Shown here piece by piece: positions 15,862 to 23,126 of a stretch of 27,604 nucleotides of DNA. Numbering within the stretch: position 1 is the first letter of the stretch; every line of letters begins with the position of its first letter. This DNA is from Thermoleophilia bacterium UBA2241 (GTDB lineage: Bacteria > Actinomycetota > Thermoleophilia > UBA2241). The notes under the pieces are model-generated. The model did not search any database, was not told the origin of the DNA, and was given only the letters and a program-made list of their open reading frames with translations. The stretch lies in contig DDYF01000058.1 of the NCBI GenBank assembly GCA_002347645.1, positions 1 through 27,604 of the forward strand, read 5' to 3'. The translations under genes and the position numbers were made by a program.

Positions 15862-17898
15862 TCAGGCGCCGCCGCGCAGGCGCCCCTCATAGTCCTCCGC
15901 CGTGAGGGCGGGCGCCAGGCGCCGTGCCTCCGCCGCGGCGGCGGCCGCGGCCTCTTCGTCGCCGGCCGCCGCGGCGGCCATACCAAGCCAGTACCAAGCG
16001 TCCGCCACCTTGTCGGGGTACGCCTCCAGGCCGGCGCGCAGCGCTCCTCCGTGCGTCTCGTCGAGCTCGCCTCGCGCTGCCATCACCGCCCCGTAGCCCC
16101 AGACCGCCTGGAGCACGGGATGGTGCGGGTTGTGCTCCAGGCCCACCTTGATCTGGGCCAGCGCCGCGGCGGCGTCGCCCTCACTCAACGCCAGCTTGGC
16201 GAGGTCGACGCGCGGCGCCGGGTCGGTCTCGTCCAGCTCGAGGGCGCGTCCAAGGGCGGACCGGCCTATCGCCCGCGTCGCCATGTCGCCCGTCTCGACC
16301 GACGCCTGCAGCGCCTGCTTGCCATACACCACCCAGAAGCGGGGGACGAAGGCAGCGCGCTCCGCGGCGGCCCCTGCCGCCAGCAGATCGCGCTCGTCGA
16401 CCGCGACCCGGTAGGCGGCGTCGGCCCTCCACACCTGCGCGCCGAGGTAGACGGCCGCGCCCGTCGCTGCGAGCACCGTCACCAGTACGACCGCCCAAGC
16501 GGCAGTCGCGGCGCCGCGCGGCGCCGCCGCGTCGCCAGGCGGGCAGAGCAGGGCGACGGCGGCGAACAGCGGCAGCGCTACCGCCGGCTCCGTCGGGCTC
16601 ACGAGCGAGAAGGCGAGGGCCGCGAGGCAGTACGCCCCCGCAGCGGTGAGGGGCGGCCCGCGCCCGACGCAGCCGTCAGGCGCGCGCCCGTCCGACGGAG
16701 CATCAGCGAGCCGTTCCGCGCGCGCCCGGCCTGTGGACGTCACGGCGACCGCCGCCAGAAGGAAGCAGGCCAAGGCGAGGCCGACGATCCCCGAACCTGC
16801 CGCGAAGAGAAAGGCGATACCGTGAGGGTCGGTCACGGCGAGCAGCGGGTCCTCCTGCGCCACATCGGCAGGCACGAACCGGCGGAAGGCGACAACGTAG
16901 GCACCGGGTCCGTAGCCGGTGAGCGGCCGCTCGCGCACGCCATCGAGCGTCGCCCGCCAGTAGGCGACCCGCTCGGCGTCGACCTGGCCGGCGACGACGC
17001 CCTCCCTCTGCGCCTGGTTCTCCATGCGCTCGAAGAGGAAGCCGCCGAGCCCCCCGGACGAGTAGAGAACGGTGGCGAGCGCCGTGGCCGCCGCGGCGGC
17101 GGCGAGCCACGCGAGCGCCCTTCGCCGCCGCTGGACCGCCCACACCACGGCCAGCGTCAAGCCGCCGACGACGAGGCCGAGATAGGCGGCTCGGCTCACC
17201 GAGAGGACGACCGCGGTGAGCCCGGCCGCGCTCCCGGCCATCGCTGCCCAGCGCGTGGCGCGGCCGAGCGCACCCGGCGTCAGCGCGAGCGCCCCCAGCA
17301 GCACCGCCAGGAGGCCAAGGCCGCCCAGGCTCACGGGGTTGCCGGTCGTCCCCGGCATGCGACCCACGCTGAACGGCCCGCGCTCCCACCAGGCTTCGCC
17401 CCCAGCTGCTTGTACGAGCGCGACGACGGTCGCGAGGCCGACCGTCACGGCAGAGAGCCACACGAACGCGGCGCGCGCGGCGCGAAACGCGAGCGCGCGC
17501 CGCCCCACCACCAGCACGGCGCCCATCGCGATCCACCACACGGCGCCGCCGACGCGGTTGTACGCGCCGAACCAGGCGATGCCGACGACCGGCGAGGCCA
17601 GCGCGGCGACCACCTGCCACAAGCAGAAGGCGCCCGCGACCAGGTCGACGGCGTCGGGCCGCGGAAGACCCGACGGACCTCGCCCCACCAGCCAGGCCAG
17701 CAGGGCGAGGCCGACGATCGGATACAGGAGCGCGACGCGCGGCGCCCAGTGGGGTGCCGCGACCCCCGGGTCGTACGCGGCGGCGGCGATGAAGACGGCG
17801 AGGCCGAGCAGCACGCCCACGACGAGATCGGCGCGGCGCCTGACGGTGCGAGGGGCTCCGGTGCCGCGCCCCGGCCGCGCGGCGCGCGCCGCCGTCAC
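15862..17898 (-). CDS. O-antigen ligase/polymerase-like membrane protein with C-terminal TPR region
   Basis: The 678-residue protein has about 11-12 hydrophobic segments in its first two thirds. A large loop carries RPLTGYGPGAYVVAFRRF, then a DPHGIAFLFAAGSGIVGLAL segment, matching the Wzy_C/O-antigen ligase layout. The last ~170 residues are soluble and alanine-rich with degenerate TPR repeats (RALELDETDPAPRVDLAKLA, then GLEHNPHHPVLQAVWGYGAV). Such proteins join glycan chains to lipid or protein carriers on the outer membrane face. The start is a GTG at 17898 overlapping the mtbB stop by 4 bp (GTGA), so translation is probably coupled to mtbB. A glycan enzyme between two methylamine methyltransferases is an odd neighbour. 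Confidence 0.8.
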   Translation of the reverse strand: MTAARAARPGRGTGAPRTVRRRADLVVGVLLGLAVFIAAAAYDPGVAAPHWAPRVALLYPIVGLALLAWLVGRGPSGLPRPDAVDLVAGAFCLWQVVAALASPVVGIAWFGAYNRVGGAVWWIAMGAVLVVGRRALAFRAARAAFVWLSAVTVGLATVVALVQAAGGEAWWERGPFSVGRMPGTTGNPVSLGGLGLLAVLLGALALTPGALGRATRWAAMAGSAAGLTAVVLSVSRAAYLGLVVGGLTLAVVWAVQRRRRALAWLAAAAAATALATVLYSSGGLGGFLFERMENQAQREGVVAGQVDAERVAYWRATLDGVRERPLTGYGPGAYVVAFRRFVPADVAQEDPLLAVTDPHGIAFLFAAGSGIVGLALACFLLAAVAVTSTGRARAERLADAPSDGRAPDGCVGRGPPLTAAGAYCLAALAFSLVSPTEPAVALPLFAAVALLCPPGDAAAPRGAATAAWAVVLVTVLAATGAAVYLGAQVWRADAAYRVAVDERDLLAAGAAAERAAFVPRFWVVYGKQALQASVETGDMATRAIGRSALGRALELDETDPAPRVDLAKLALSEGDAAAALAQIKVGLEHNPHHPVLQAVWGYGAVMAARGELDETHGGALRAGLEAYPDKVADAWYWLGMAAAAAGDEEAAAAAAAEARRLAPALTAEDYEGRLRGGA

Positions 17899-19283
17899 AG
17901 CCCGGCCAGCTCCTTGAACCGCTCCACGCTGTTGATGCGGAGGTCGAGTAGGTCTGCGATGCGGAACTTCGCGTACATCGCGTTCGGCTCGCCCGGGTGG
18001 AGGTTCGAGTGGTCGATGATCCTCCCCAGACCCCTGTCGCCCCTCACCTGCTCCATCGCGTAGCTGTCGCTCAGGTCACGCACGCCGCAACCGAGCTTTC
18101 CCGCGACGTACTCCTTCGCTTCCTTCAGGCGCATGCCCCGCGACATCTGCATCCTCGCGACCAGGTCTCCGGCCGTGCGGATCCCGCCCATGCCCGCGGC
18201 AAGCGCGTGGGTGACGTCCATCCCTCTGGAGTCACCCGAACCGACCTACAACCCGTCACAGCGGAGGATCTCGACGCAGGCCTTGGCCGCTCGAGATGAA
18301 GCATCCTCGCCAGGGTAGCCGTTCACCGGCACACCGCACACGCCCTGCCCGACGTTGGGATGCACCGGGATGCGCGCGACCTCCATGCACGGCTTGATGA
18401 CGGTGAGCGCGAAGGCGGAGTTCCAGGCGCAGCTCTTCGAGGCGCGGATGTTGACCGCCGGCCCGAAGATGGTCGCGCCGGCATCCTGCGCGACCTCGAG
18501 CTGCGCCTTCGGCCACATGCCGGCGAGGCGGCGTCCCTCCCACTCGAGCTCGCCGTGGATACCGATCACGAACTCGCCGGCCATGCCGAGCTCGATGCCC
18601 GCCTCCGGCCATTTCCCACGGACGTGCGTCACCGCACGCAGTGTGCTCAGGAGGTCGGCGTCGCCGGCGCCGCCGGTGGTGTCGAAGTCGATGCCGTCGG
18701 CGCCCGCCGCCATCATCCCGTCGCTGACGTAGACGAAGTCCCGCGTGGCGTGCTCCATCGCTTCGTCGATCGCCGCCTTGGCCTCGGCGATGCGGCCCTG
18801 CGGCAGAAGTTCGAACCAGTTGGCGACCGGTCCGTCCGGCTTCGAGTAGAAGGCCAGGTTGGGCTGCGCCCCGTACTGGACGGGCGCCGTGAGCATGAGC
18901 TGCGCGTTCTGCATGACCTGCTGCTGGAACGGCAGGATCGTCTTGATCGCCTTGTAGCTGTACTCGATGTGCCAGAGCTCGAGGATGTCCTGGCCCAGGC
19001 GCTGCTCGCTCTCGAGCAGGTCCTGGAGGTCGGTGCCCGTCATCTTGGAACCGCCGCCGTCGCAGCTCAGGACGACCTGGTCACCGATGTCGACGGCGGC
19101 GAAGGCCGCGGGCGACGCGTAGAGGTCGAGGAGGTGGTCGAGCTCGTCGGCGCCGAGCGGCGGGCACTTGGCCTTGCGGGCGCCTTCGGCCGTGCCCGCC
19201 TCGATGTCGGCGCGCAGCTCGCTGCGCGTCATGTCGACCCTGGACCCGTCGCCCATGCGGGTCGGGATCCTCGCCTCGGCCAC
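17895..19283 (-). CDS. mtbB: Dimethylamine:corrinoid methyltransferase MtbB, pyrrolysine-containing (in-frame TAG)
   Basis: MtbB demethylates dimethylamine and methylates the corrinoid protein MtbC. The frame runs from GTG 19283 to TAG at 18246-18248, then on in the same frame to TGA at 17895-17897. Decoding TAG as pyrrolysine gives 462 residues with Pyl at 346, against roughly 467 and 356 in Methanosarcina (from memory). Family landmarks before it include RMGDGSRVDMTRSEL, GADGIDFDTTGGAGDADLL and AGMWPKAQ. Around it is RCDGL-Pyl-VGSGDSRGM, and after it MGGIRTAGDLVARMQMSRGM and INSVERFKELAGL. GTG 19283 is preferred: GGGGGTGA lies 4 nt upstream and the N-terminus then matches the family. ATG 19301 or 19337 are alternatives. 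No pylT, pylS, pylBCD, mtbC or mtbA is in the window. Confidence 0.93.
18209..18237 (-). promoter_or_regulatory. Hairpin just downstream of the mtbB UAG (PYLIS-like)
   Basis: In the mRNA, GGGUGAC (18237-18231) pairs perfectly with GUCACCC (18215-18209), and UCCA (18230-18227) pairs with UGGA (18220-18217). One bulged C at 18216 and a hexaloop GAGGGA complete it: 11 base pairs in all. It begins 8 nt after the UAG, a distance typical of structures that promote stop-codon read-through. It lies within coding sequence, so codon constraint alone could also explain it. Confidence 0.55.
18246..18248 (-). other. In-frame TAG codon, predicted to encode pyrrolysine 346 of MtbB
   Basis: The forward-strand CTA here reads TAG on the coding strand. 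The codon before it completes VEILRCDGL and the one after begins VGSGDSRGM; both flanks match the MtbB active-site strand, where pyrrolysine is the catalytic residue. 28 bases divide this TAG from the next in-frame ATG at 18221, with no other stop in the frame. The exact match to the family Pyl position argues against a random nonsense mutation or sequencing error. Confidence 0.92.
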
Positions 19284-19373
19284 GTCGTCACCCCCGCTCA
19301 TCGGCCGCGGCCGCTCGCGTCCAGACGCGCGCGGCACGCGCTCGTGCGCCCGCCCCGAAGGCCCGTCGGCCCG

Positions 19374-19379
19374 ACTGTA
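19374..19379 (-). promoter_or_regulatory. -10-like element upstream of mtbB
   Basis: On the minus strand TACAGT (forward 19374-19379), preceded by TGA, lies about 90 nt upstream of the mtbB GTG. It is the only AT-leaning hexamer in an otherwise GC-rich 132-bp gap between mtbB and the upstream lipoprotein gene. No convincing -35 is visible. The mtbB unit may have its own promoter here or be transcribed from the lipoprotein gene. Confidence 0.25.
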
Positions 19380-19415
19380 TCAGTGCCGCTCGGGGCAAGG
19401 GGAGCTCGCGGCTCT

Positions 19416-19799
19416 CTACGGTCGCGTGATCTCGCGGCCGCCGGAGAGATGGCCCACGATGGTGTAGCTCGTCCCCGCGCCCTCGCTGTACGTGTAGTCG
19501 CCAGGCTCGTCGCCCTCCGCCATGGGCGCCTTCGTCCAGGGGTTCGCCGGCCACGGCTGCACGAACCCGCCGAGGACGTCCTGGGTCGCCGCCGGCGGCG
19601 CCGTGCCGTTGACGACGATGTACGCCTGGATACCGGTCTGGACGGCCAGGATTCCGGCCTTCGCCGACGTGTCCTTGGCCACGTCGATCTGGGTCGTGGG
19701 CGTGGCGATCTCCTCGTCGCCGCAGCCGCAGCCGGCGAAGCCGATTGCTGCGACGATCAGGAGGAGACAGAGGGCCGCCCAGCTCGTCGTACGTCGCAT
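19416..19799 (-). CDS. Lipoprotein carrying a pilin-headgroup-like module
   Basis: The 127-residue product has a signal peptide (MRRTTSWAALCLLLIVAAIG) ending in the lipobox FAGC, Cys24. A short acidic/Thr tether follows, then one pilin-like module at about 43-125. That module starts with an amphipathic helix (AGILAVQTGIQAYIVVNGTAP) and ends with WPANPWTKAPM, GDYTYS and YTIVGHLSGG. It closely matches the C-terminus of the 8937 protein, and more loosely the repeats of the 22059 protein. The ATG at 19799 follows GAAGGAG and is much better than any upstream start in the open frame. The stop is TAG; a TGA follows in frame 11 sense codons later. The product should sit on the outer membrane face. 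Function unknown. Confidence 0.75.
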   Translation of the reverse strand: MRRTTSWAALCLLLIVAAIGFAGCGCGDEEIATPTTQIDVAKDTSAKAGILAVQTGIQAYIVVNGTAPPAATQDVLGGFVQPWPANPWTKAPMAEGDEPGDYTYSEGAGTSYTIVGHLSGGREITRP

Positions 19800-20015
19800 C
19801 CTCGCTCCTTCGCGTCGATCGTCGTCGTGATGCCTCGGCTTCCTGTATCCGCAGCCCTGGCGGCGTGGTCCAGTGCCCGCCGCCGGTCGCACCGGGTCGC
19901 CGGCGGCCCACGACGCGCGAGCCTGCGCGCGCCACCGGCAGCGACGGAACTTCAGAACGGCCTGATGTCTGCCGATTTGAGGAAAGAGAGAGAAGGACGA
20001 GGACAGGGGGCGAAC

Positions 20016-20162
20016 GTGACGGCAGAACATCCAGCGGCCCGGTCGGGACCCCGCCGACCCTCCGGCATGCCGCTCGGGCTCCGTGCGAGCAATCCCACGC
20101 TCCTCTGCGCGCTCTGGATCGCCGTGATCGTGCTCGCCGTGGCAATCGACCTCGCGAAGTAA
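20016..20162 (+). CDS. Small single-pass membrane protein (48 aa)
   Basis: The GTG at 20016 with GGGGG 5 nt upstream opens a 48-codon frame ending in TAA. The first 28 residues are polar and basic (RSGPRRPSGMPLGLRAS), and the last 20 form one hydrophobic helix (LLCALWIAVIVLAVAIDLAK). An in-frame ATG at 19965 would add 17 charged residues but lacks a good ribosome-binding site. It is divergent from the lipoprotein gene and converges with sufB. No family is recognised. The hydrophobic end and site support translation, but coding status is uncertain. Confidence 0.45.
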   Translation: MTAEHPAARSGPRRPSGMPLGLRASNPTLLCALWIAVIVLAVAIDLAK

Positions 20163-20194
20163 CTCACGGCCGCCGGCGCGGCGCACCGCCGCCC

Positions 20195-21142
20195 TCACCC
20201 GAGCAGACCCTCGATGATCAGGTCGGTCGCCGCCTCTTCGTCGAGGCCGCGCGCCATGAGCGTCTGGAGTTGCCGGCTGTCGACGCTGCCGATCGCGGCC
20301 TCGTGCGTGATGTGCGCGCGCGGGTGGTTCACCTCGACGACGGGCACCGCCCTGGCGACCGCCGCGCCCTGCACGATCTCCTTGCAGTCGACGTGGCCGC
20401 GCGCGCCGGCCGCGTTGGCGGCCAGCGAGTTGTAGACGTCGGCCACCGCGTCGTCCTTGACCGCGATGTGGCTCTGCAGGACGGCGGTCGCCTCCTCCCC
20501 GTTCAGGCGCGCCACCTCGCGGATCGTGATCTTGTCGTGCCCGCGCCCCCAGATGCGGGCGATCATGTCGAGCAGGCTGTGCGCGTCGCAGTCGACATCG
20601 TACTCGAAGTCGATCTCCCCCGCCTGCCCTTTGATCAGCTCGAACTCGGTCTTGAAGCGCGCGCCCTCACCGACGTGGACCTTCGTCTTGGGCACGACGA
20701 TCACGCCGCCCTCCTTGCCGTGGAGGTGGCGCTCGAAGTACTCGTAGGTCGCGCCCGGCGCGATGCGCACGACGGCGTCCATCTTGTGGGTGATCGCGAC
20801 GGCGTTGGGGAAGGTGCAGTGCGCCTGCACCGAGGCGTACGAGTCCTCCTCCGCCTCGACGTCCATGACGATGTGCTGCAGACCCTCCTCGGGGAGCATC
20901 CCGAAGCAGAGGTGGACGGGCTTGGCGAGGCGCGTGCCCTTCCGAACGCGGATGTGCGCCTCGATGCCGTCGTCGATCTGGTCGACGTCGACGTCGAGCC
21001 CGGGGACGAGATGCGCGCCCACCACCTCGTTGCCGTGGATCTCGAGGTGGGCGATGTCGTCACCCTTGATGTGACCGCCGATCTCGCCCAGGCTGGCGAG
21101 CAGCTCGCGGGCCGTCTCGACCTGCTGCTGTGTGGGACTCAC
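20195..21142 (-). CDS. Short SufB-family Fe-S assembly scaffold (SmsB type)
   Basis: The 315-residue protein is a SufB/SufD-family beta-helix protein of the short type found with SufC in many archaea and anaerobes, recently named SmsB. The C-terminal core shows the family block VNHPRAHITHEAAIGSVDSRQLQTLMARGLDEEAATDLIIEGLLG. Earlier segments include AVAITHKMDAVVRIAPGATYEYFERHLHG. It lacks the long N-terminal part of the E. coli-type SufB (about 495 residues). Cysteines that might hold sulfur or cluster include those in AHCTF, VDCDAH and HVDCKE. It should build Fe-S clusters with SufC in the cytosol. The GTG start overlaps the sufC stop by 4 bp (GTGA), indicating coupling. No SufD, SufS, SufU or SufE is nearby. 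Confidence 0.9.
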   Translation of the reverse strand: MSPTQQQVETARELLASLGEIGGHIKGDDIAHLEIHGNEVVGAHLVPGLDVDVDQIDDGIEAHIRVRKGTRLAKPVHLCFGMLPEEGLQHIVMDVEAEEDSYASVQAHCTFPNAVAITHKMDAVVRIAPGATYEYFERHLHGKEGGVIVVPKTKVHVGEGARFKTEFELIKGQAGEIDFEYDVDCDAHSLLDMIARIWGRGHDKITIREVARLNGEEATAVLQSHIAVKDDAVADVYNSLAANAAGARGHVDCKEIVQGAAVARAVPVVEVNHPRAHITHEAAIGSVDSRQLQTLMARGLDEEAATDLIIEGLLG

Positions 21143-21885
21143 GCGAGGTCCCCCTTCAACTCGTCCTCATCGGGTTGGTTCGCGTGGTCGCACGGCATGC
21201 AGTGGTCGCCGAAGTAGTCGTCGATGCGGCCGACGGCGCCCTTGTCGAGGATGCTGCCGCAGCACATCAGGAAGGCGTGCTCCGCGTGTTTCAGGACCTC
21301 CTGGCTGTGGGTGATCATGATGACCGTGGCGCCACGATCCTTGAAGTCGGCGAGAGCGTCGAAGATGCGGTTGAGAGCCTCGACGTCGATCCCGGAATCG
21401 GGCTCGTCCATGAGGACGATGCGTGGCTCCATGGAGAGGATCGAGGCCAGCTCGACGCGCTTGCGCTCGCCGCCCGAGAGCGTGCGGTCGACGGCGCGCT
21501 TCAGATACCTGTCCGGGTCGAGCCCCACGCGCTCGAGCACGTGGCGCGCCGTTTCGGTGCTCTTGTCTTTCGCGCCGGCGAGGACGAAGCGGTCGACGCG
21601 CAAGCCCTCGAAGCGCGCCGGCTCCTGCCACGACAGCGTGATGCCGCGGCGCGCGCGTTCGTCGACCGTGAGGTCGTTGATGCGCTCGCCGTCGAGAAGG
21701 ATGTCGCCCGTGATGTCGGTGTAGCCGGGCAGGCCCATGATGGTGTTGGCGAGCGTCGACTTGCCCGCGCCGTTCGGCCCGACGAGGGCGTGGATGTGGC
21801 CGTCCCAGAAGTCTACAGTGAGGTCGCTGAGGACCCGCTTGCCGCCCAGCGTCAGCGACACGTTCTTCAACTCAAGGACACCCAT
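21139..21885 (-). CDS. sufC: SufC-type ABC ATPase for Fe-S cluster assembly (SmsC type)
   Basis: The 248-residue protein has Walker A GPNGAGKST, the Q-loop LSWQEPARFEGLRVDRFVLAG typical of SufC, the signature LSGGERKRVELASIL, Walker B RIVLMDEPDSGID and the H-loop MITHSQEVL. SufC hydrolyses ATP to drive cluster building on SufB. The C-terminus carries extra cysteines (LMCCGSILDKG, then CMPCDHANQ) that the common bacterial SufC lacks but that recall archaeal SmsC; they may bind metal or sulfur. The ATG at 21885 follows GAGGGAGCG. It is first in a two-gene unit with the SufB-family gene. A minus-strand -10-like TAGAAT lies at 21913-21918. Confidence 0.95.
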   Translation of the reverse strand: MGVLELKNVSLTLGGKRVLSDLTVDFWDGHIHALVGPNGAGKSTLANTIMGLPGYTDITGDILLDGERINDLTVDERARRGITLSWQEPARFEGLRVDRFVLAGAKDKSTETARHVLERVGLDPDRYLKRAVDRTLSGGERKRVELASILSMEPRIVLMDEPDSGIDVEALNRIFDALADFKDRGATVIMITHSQEVLKHAEHAFLMCCGSILDKGAVGRIDDYFGDHCMPCDHANQPDEDELKGDLA

Positions 21886-21912
21886 CGCTCCCTCGCTCGA
21901 TCGGAGATGCTG

Positions 21913-21918
21913 ATTCTA
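21913..21918 (-). promoter_or_regulatory. -10-like element upstream of sufC
   Basis: TAGAAT on the minus strand (5 of 6 consensus bases) lies about 28 nt before the sufC ATG, giving a leader of about 20 nt. The -35 position holds only a weak match. The 173-bp gap to the divergent 22059 gene must hold both promoters. Confidence 0.4.
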
Positions 21919-22058
21919 CGCCAGCCATGCCGCGGCCGGCGACGGGTCACGACGGCGACGCGCCCGGCGCCGCACCCCGCCGCCGATGAGGCCGGAACCT
22001 TGACCCGCCGTCTCACGCGCGCCACACTCGCTCGCGAAAGGGAGCGAAAGGGGGACCT

Positions 22059-23066
22059 GTGCGCGGACGCCGTCGTCTTGTCGTGACAGCGCTGCTCGTG
22101 TGCTGCGTCGTCGCCGCCGGAGCGGCCGTTCTACCGGCCGCGGCGCCCGCGACATCACGCACGACGTTGCTGCGCGAGCGCCTGCTCCTGTTGCAGGGCT
22201 ACCTCGAGCGCTACGCGAACACGCACTACAGCTACTACGCGCCGAAGGACGCGCTCCGCAAGGGTGGGACCGTCCCTGCGCCCGTCTGGCCGCGCAATCC
22301 GTGGACGGGCGCCGCGATGCGTCCCGGCGCAGGACGCGGCGACTACGCGTACACTCCGGCGCCCGATGGCCTCAGCTACCGCCTCGTCGGGTATTACCCC
22401 GGCGGCGCGATCGTGCTGCGCCGGGGCGTGCCCTCCACGCGCAAGATGCAGAACGACCACCGGACCCGCGAGCAGGTCGACTTCATCCGGCAGCTCGTGG
22501 AGCAGTGGGCGCGCTCGCACCGCGGGCGGTACCCGCCGGCCGCGGAAGTCGCCGTCGACGGGTCGGTCGGCGAGCAGGCCGGCTATCGCTACTGGCCGCA
22601 CAACGTCTGGACGCACAAGTCGATCGCCCTGTCGCAGCGCTGGGGGGACTTCAGCTACAGGGTGAACGAGGCGCGAGACAGCTTCAGGCTCGTCGCGCAC
22701 TTCTCGCGCGGCGGCACGGTCACGCTCGGCGGCTCGTCGGCCGCAAGCCCGTGGAGAGCGGCGCTGCTGGCGCTGCAGGACGAGATCGCCGCGCGCAACG
22801 GCGAGATCCTCGAGGGCTACGTGCGTGAATGGGCGGTCCTGCACGGCGGCGCGCTGCCGGCCGCCGAAGAGCTGGCGCCGGACGGCGCCGTGGCCGCGTC
22901 CCGCCAGGCCTGGCCCGTCGACCCGTTCAGCGACGGGCCGATGCGGCAGGGCGCCGGCCCGGGTCAGTTTGCGTACACGCCGGGCCCGGCGCCGCAGTAC
23001 GCGATCACCGTGTACCTGAGCGCCGGCTACGTCACGCTCTCGGGCGAGGTGCCGCCCGCCCCCTGA
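22059..23066 (+). CDS. Secreted protein with three tandem pilin-headgroup-like modules
   Basis: The 335-residue protein has a Sec signal peptide (RGRRRLVVTALLVCCVVAAGAAVLPAAAPA, cleavage near residue 31). Three related modules follow at about 36-122, 134-224 and 247-328. Each starts with an amphipathic helix (LLLLQGYLERYANTHYSYYA; VDFIRQLVEQWARSHRGRYP; GEILEGYVREWAVLHGGALP). Each ends with a W-P-x-N/D-P/V block (WPRNPWTGAAM; WPHNVWTHKSI; WPVDPFSDGPM), a GD(Y/F)xY-like turn and a final YxL/I-V strand pair. The helix-plus-block order matches type IV pilin headgroups but the prepilin N-terminus is missing. The GTG at 22059 follows AAAGGGGGA. It converges with rubredoxin across a terminator hairpin. 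Function unknown. Confidence 0.75.
   Translation: MRGRRRLVVTALLVCCVVAAGAAVLPAAAPATSRTTLLRERLLLLQGYLERYANTHYSYYAPKDALRKGGTVPAPVWPRNPWTGAAMRPGAGRGDYAYTPAPDGLSYRLVGYYPGGAIVLRRGVPSTRKMQNDHRTREQVDFIRQLVEQWARSHRGRYPPAAEVAVDGSVGEQAGYRYWPHNVWTHKSIALSQRWGDFSYRVNEARDSFRLVAHFSRGGTVTLGGSSAASPWRAALLALQDEIAARNGEILEGYVREWAVLHGGALPAAEELAPDGAVAASRQAWPVDPFSDGPMRQGAGPGQFAYTPGPAPQYAITVYLSAGYVTLSGEVPPAP
22164..23042 (+). repeat. Tandem threefold protein-level repeat within the 22059 gene
   Basis: The three modules lie at about 22164-22424, 22458-22730 and 22797-23042. They share the order amphipathic helix, W-P block, aromatic turn and closing strands, but are strongly diverged in sequence. The duplication is therefore old, and no DNA-level repeat is visible. 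Confidence 0.6.
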
Positions 23067-23083
23067 GCGCACCGCATGACGCA

Positions 23084-23115
23084 GGCGGCGGGACGCCCCA
23101 AGGCGCCCCGCCGCC
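23084..23115. terminator. Bidirectional terminator between convergent genes
   Basis: Bases 23084-23097 pair with 23102-23115 in a 14-bp GC-rich stem with one A-C mismatch and a CCAA loop. It lies 17 bp after the stop of the 22059 gene and 11 bp from the rubredoxin stop, where both transcripts should end. No U-run on either side. Confidence 0.65.
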
Positions 23116-23126
23116 GCGCCGTCCGT

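Noticed and set aside
16051..18063. 670-aa plus-strand frame opposite the polymerase/ligase and mtbB genes
   Set aside because: Composition is that of a shadow frame, with no motifs, and the minus-strand genes are well supported.
17895..18221. Separate 108-aa gene starting at ATG 18221
   Set aside because: It is the in-frame C-terminal part of mtbB after the TAG. The ATG sits in the hairpin loop with no spaced ribosome-binding site, and the eight codons between TAG and ATG also match the family.
18246..19337. mtbB as a pseudogene with a nonsense mutation
   Set aside because: The TAG is at the known pyrrolysine position, the downstream frame is fully conserved, and the next gene is coupled to the distal stop. 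Decay would not preserve these.
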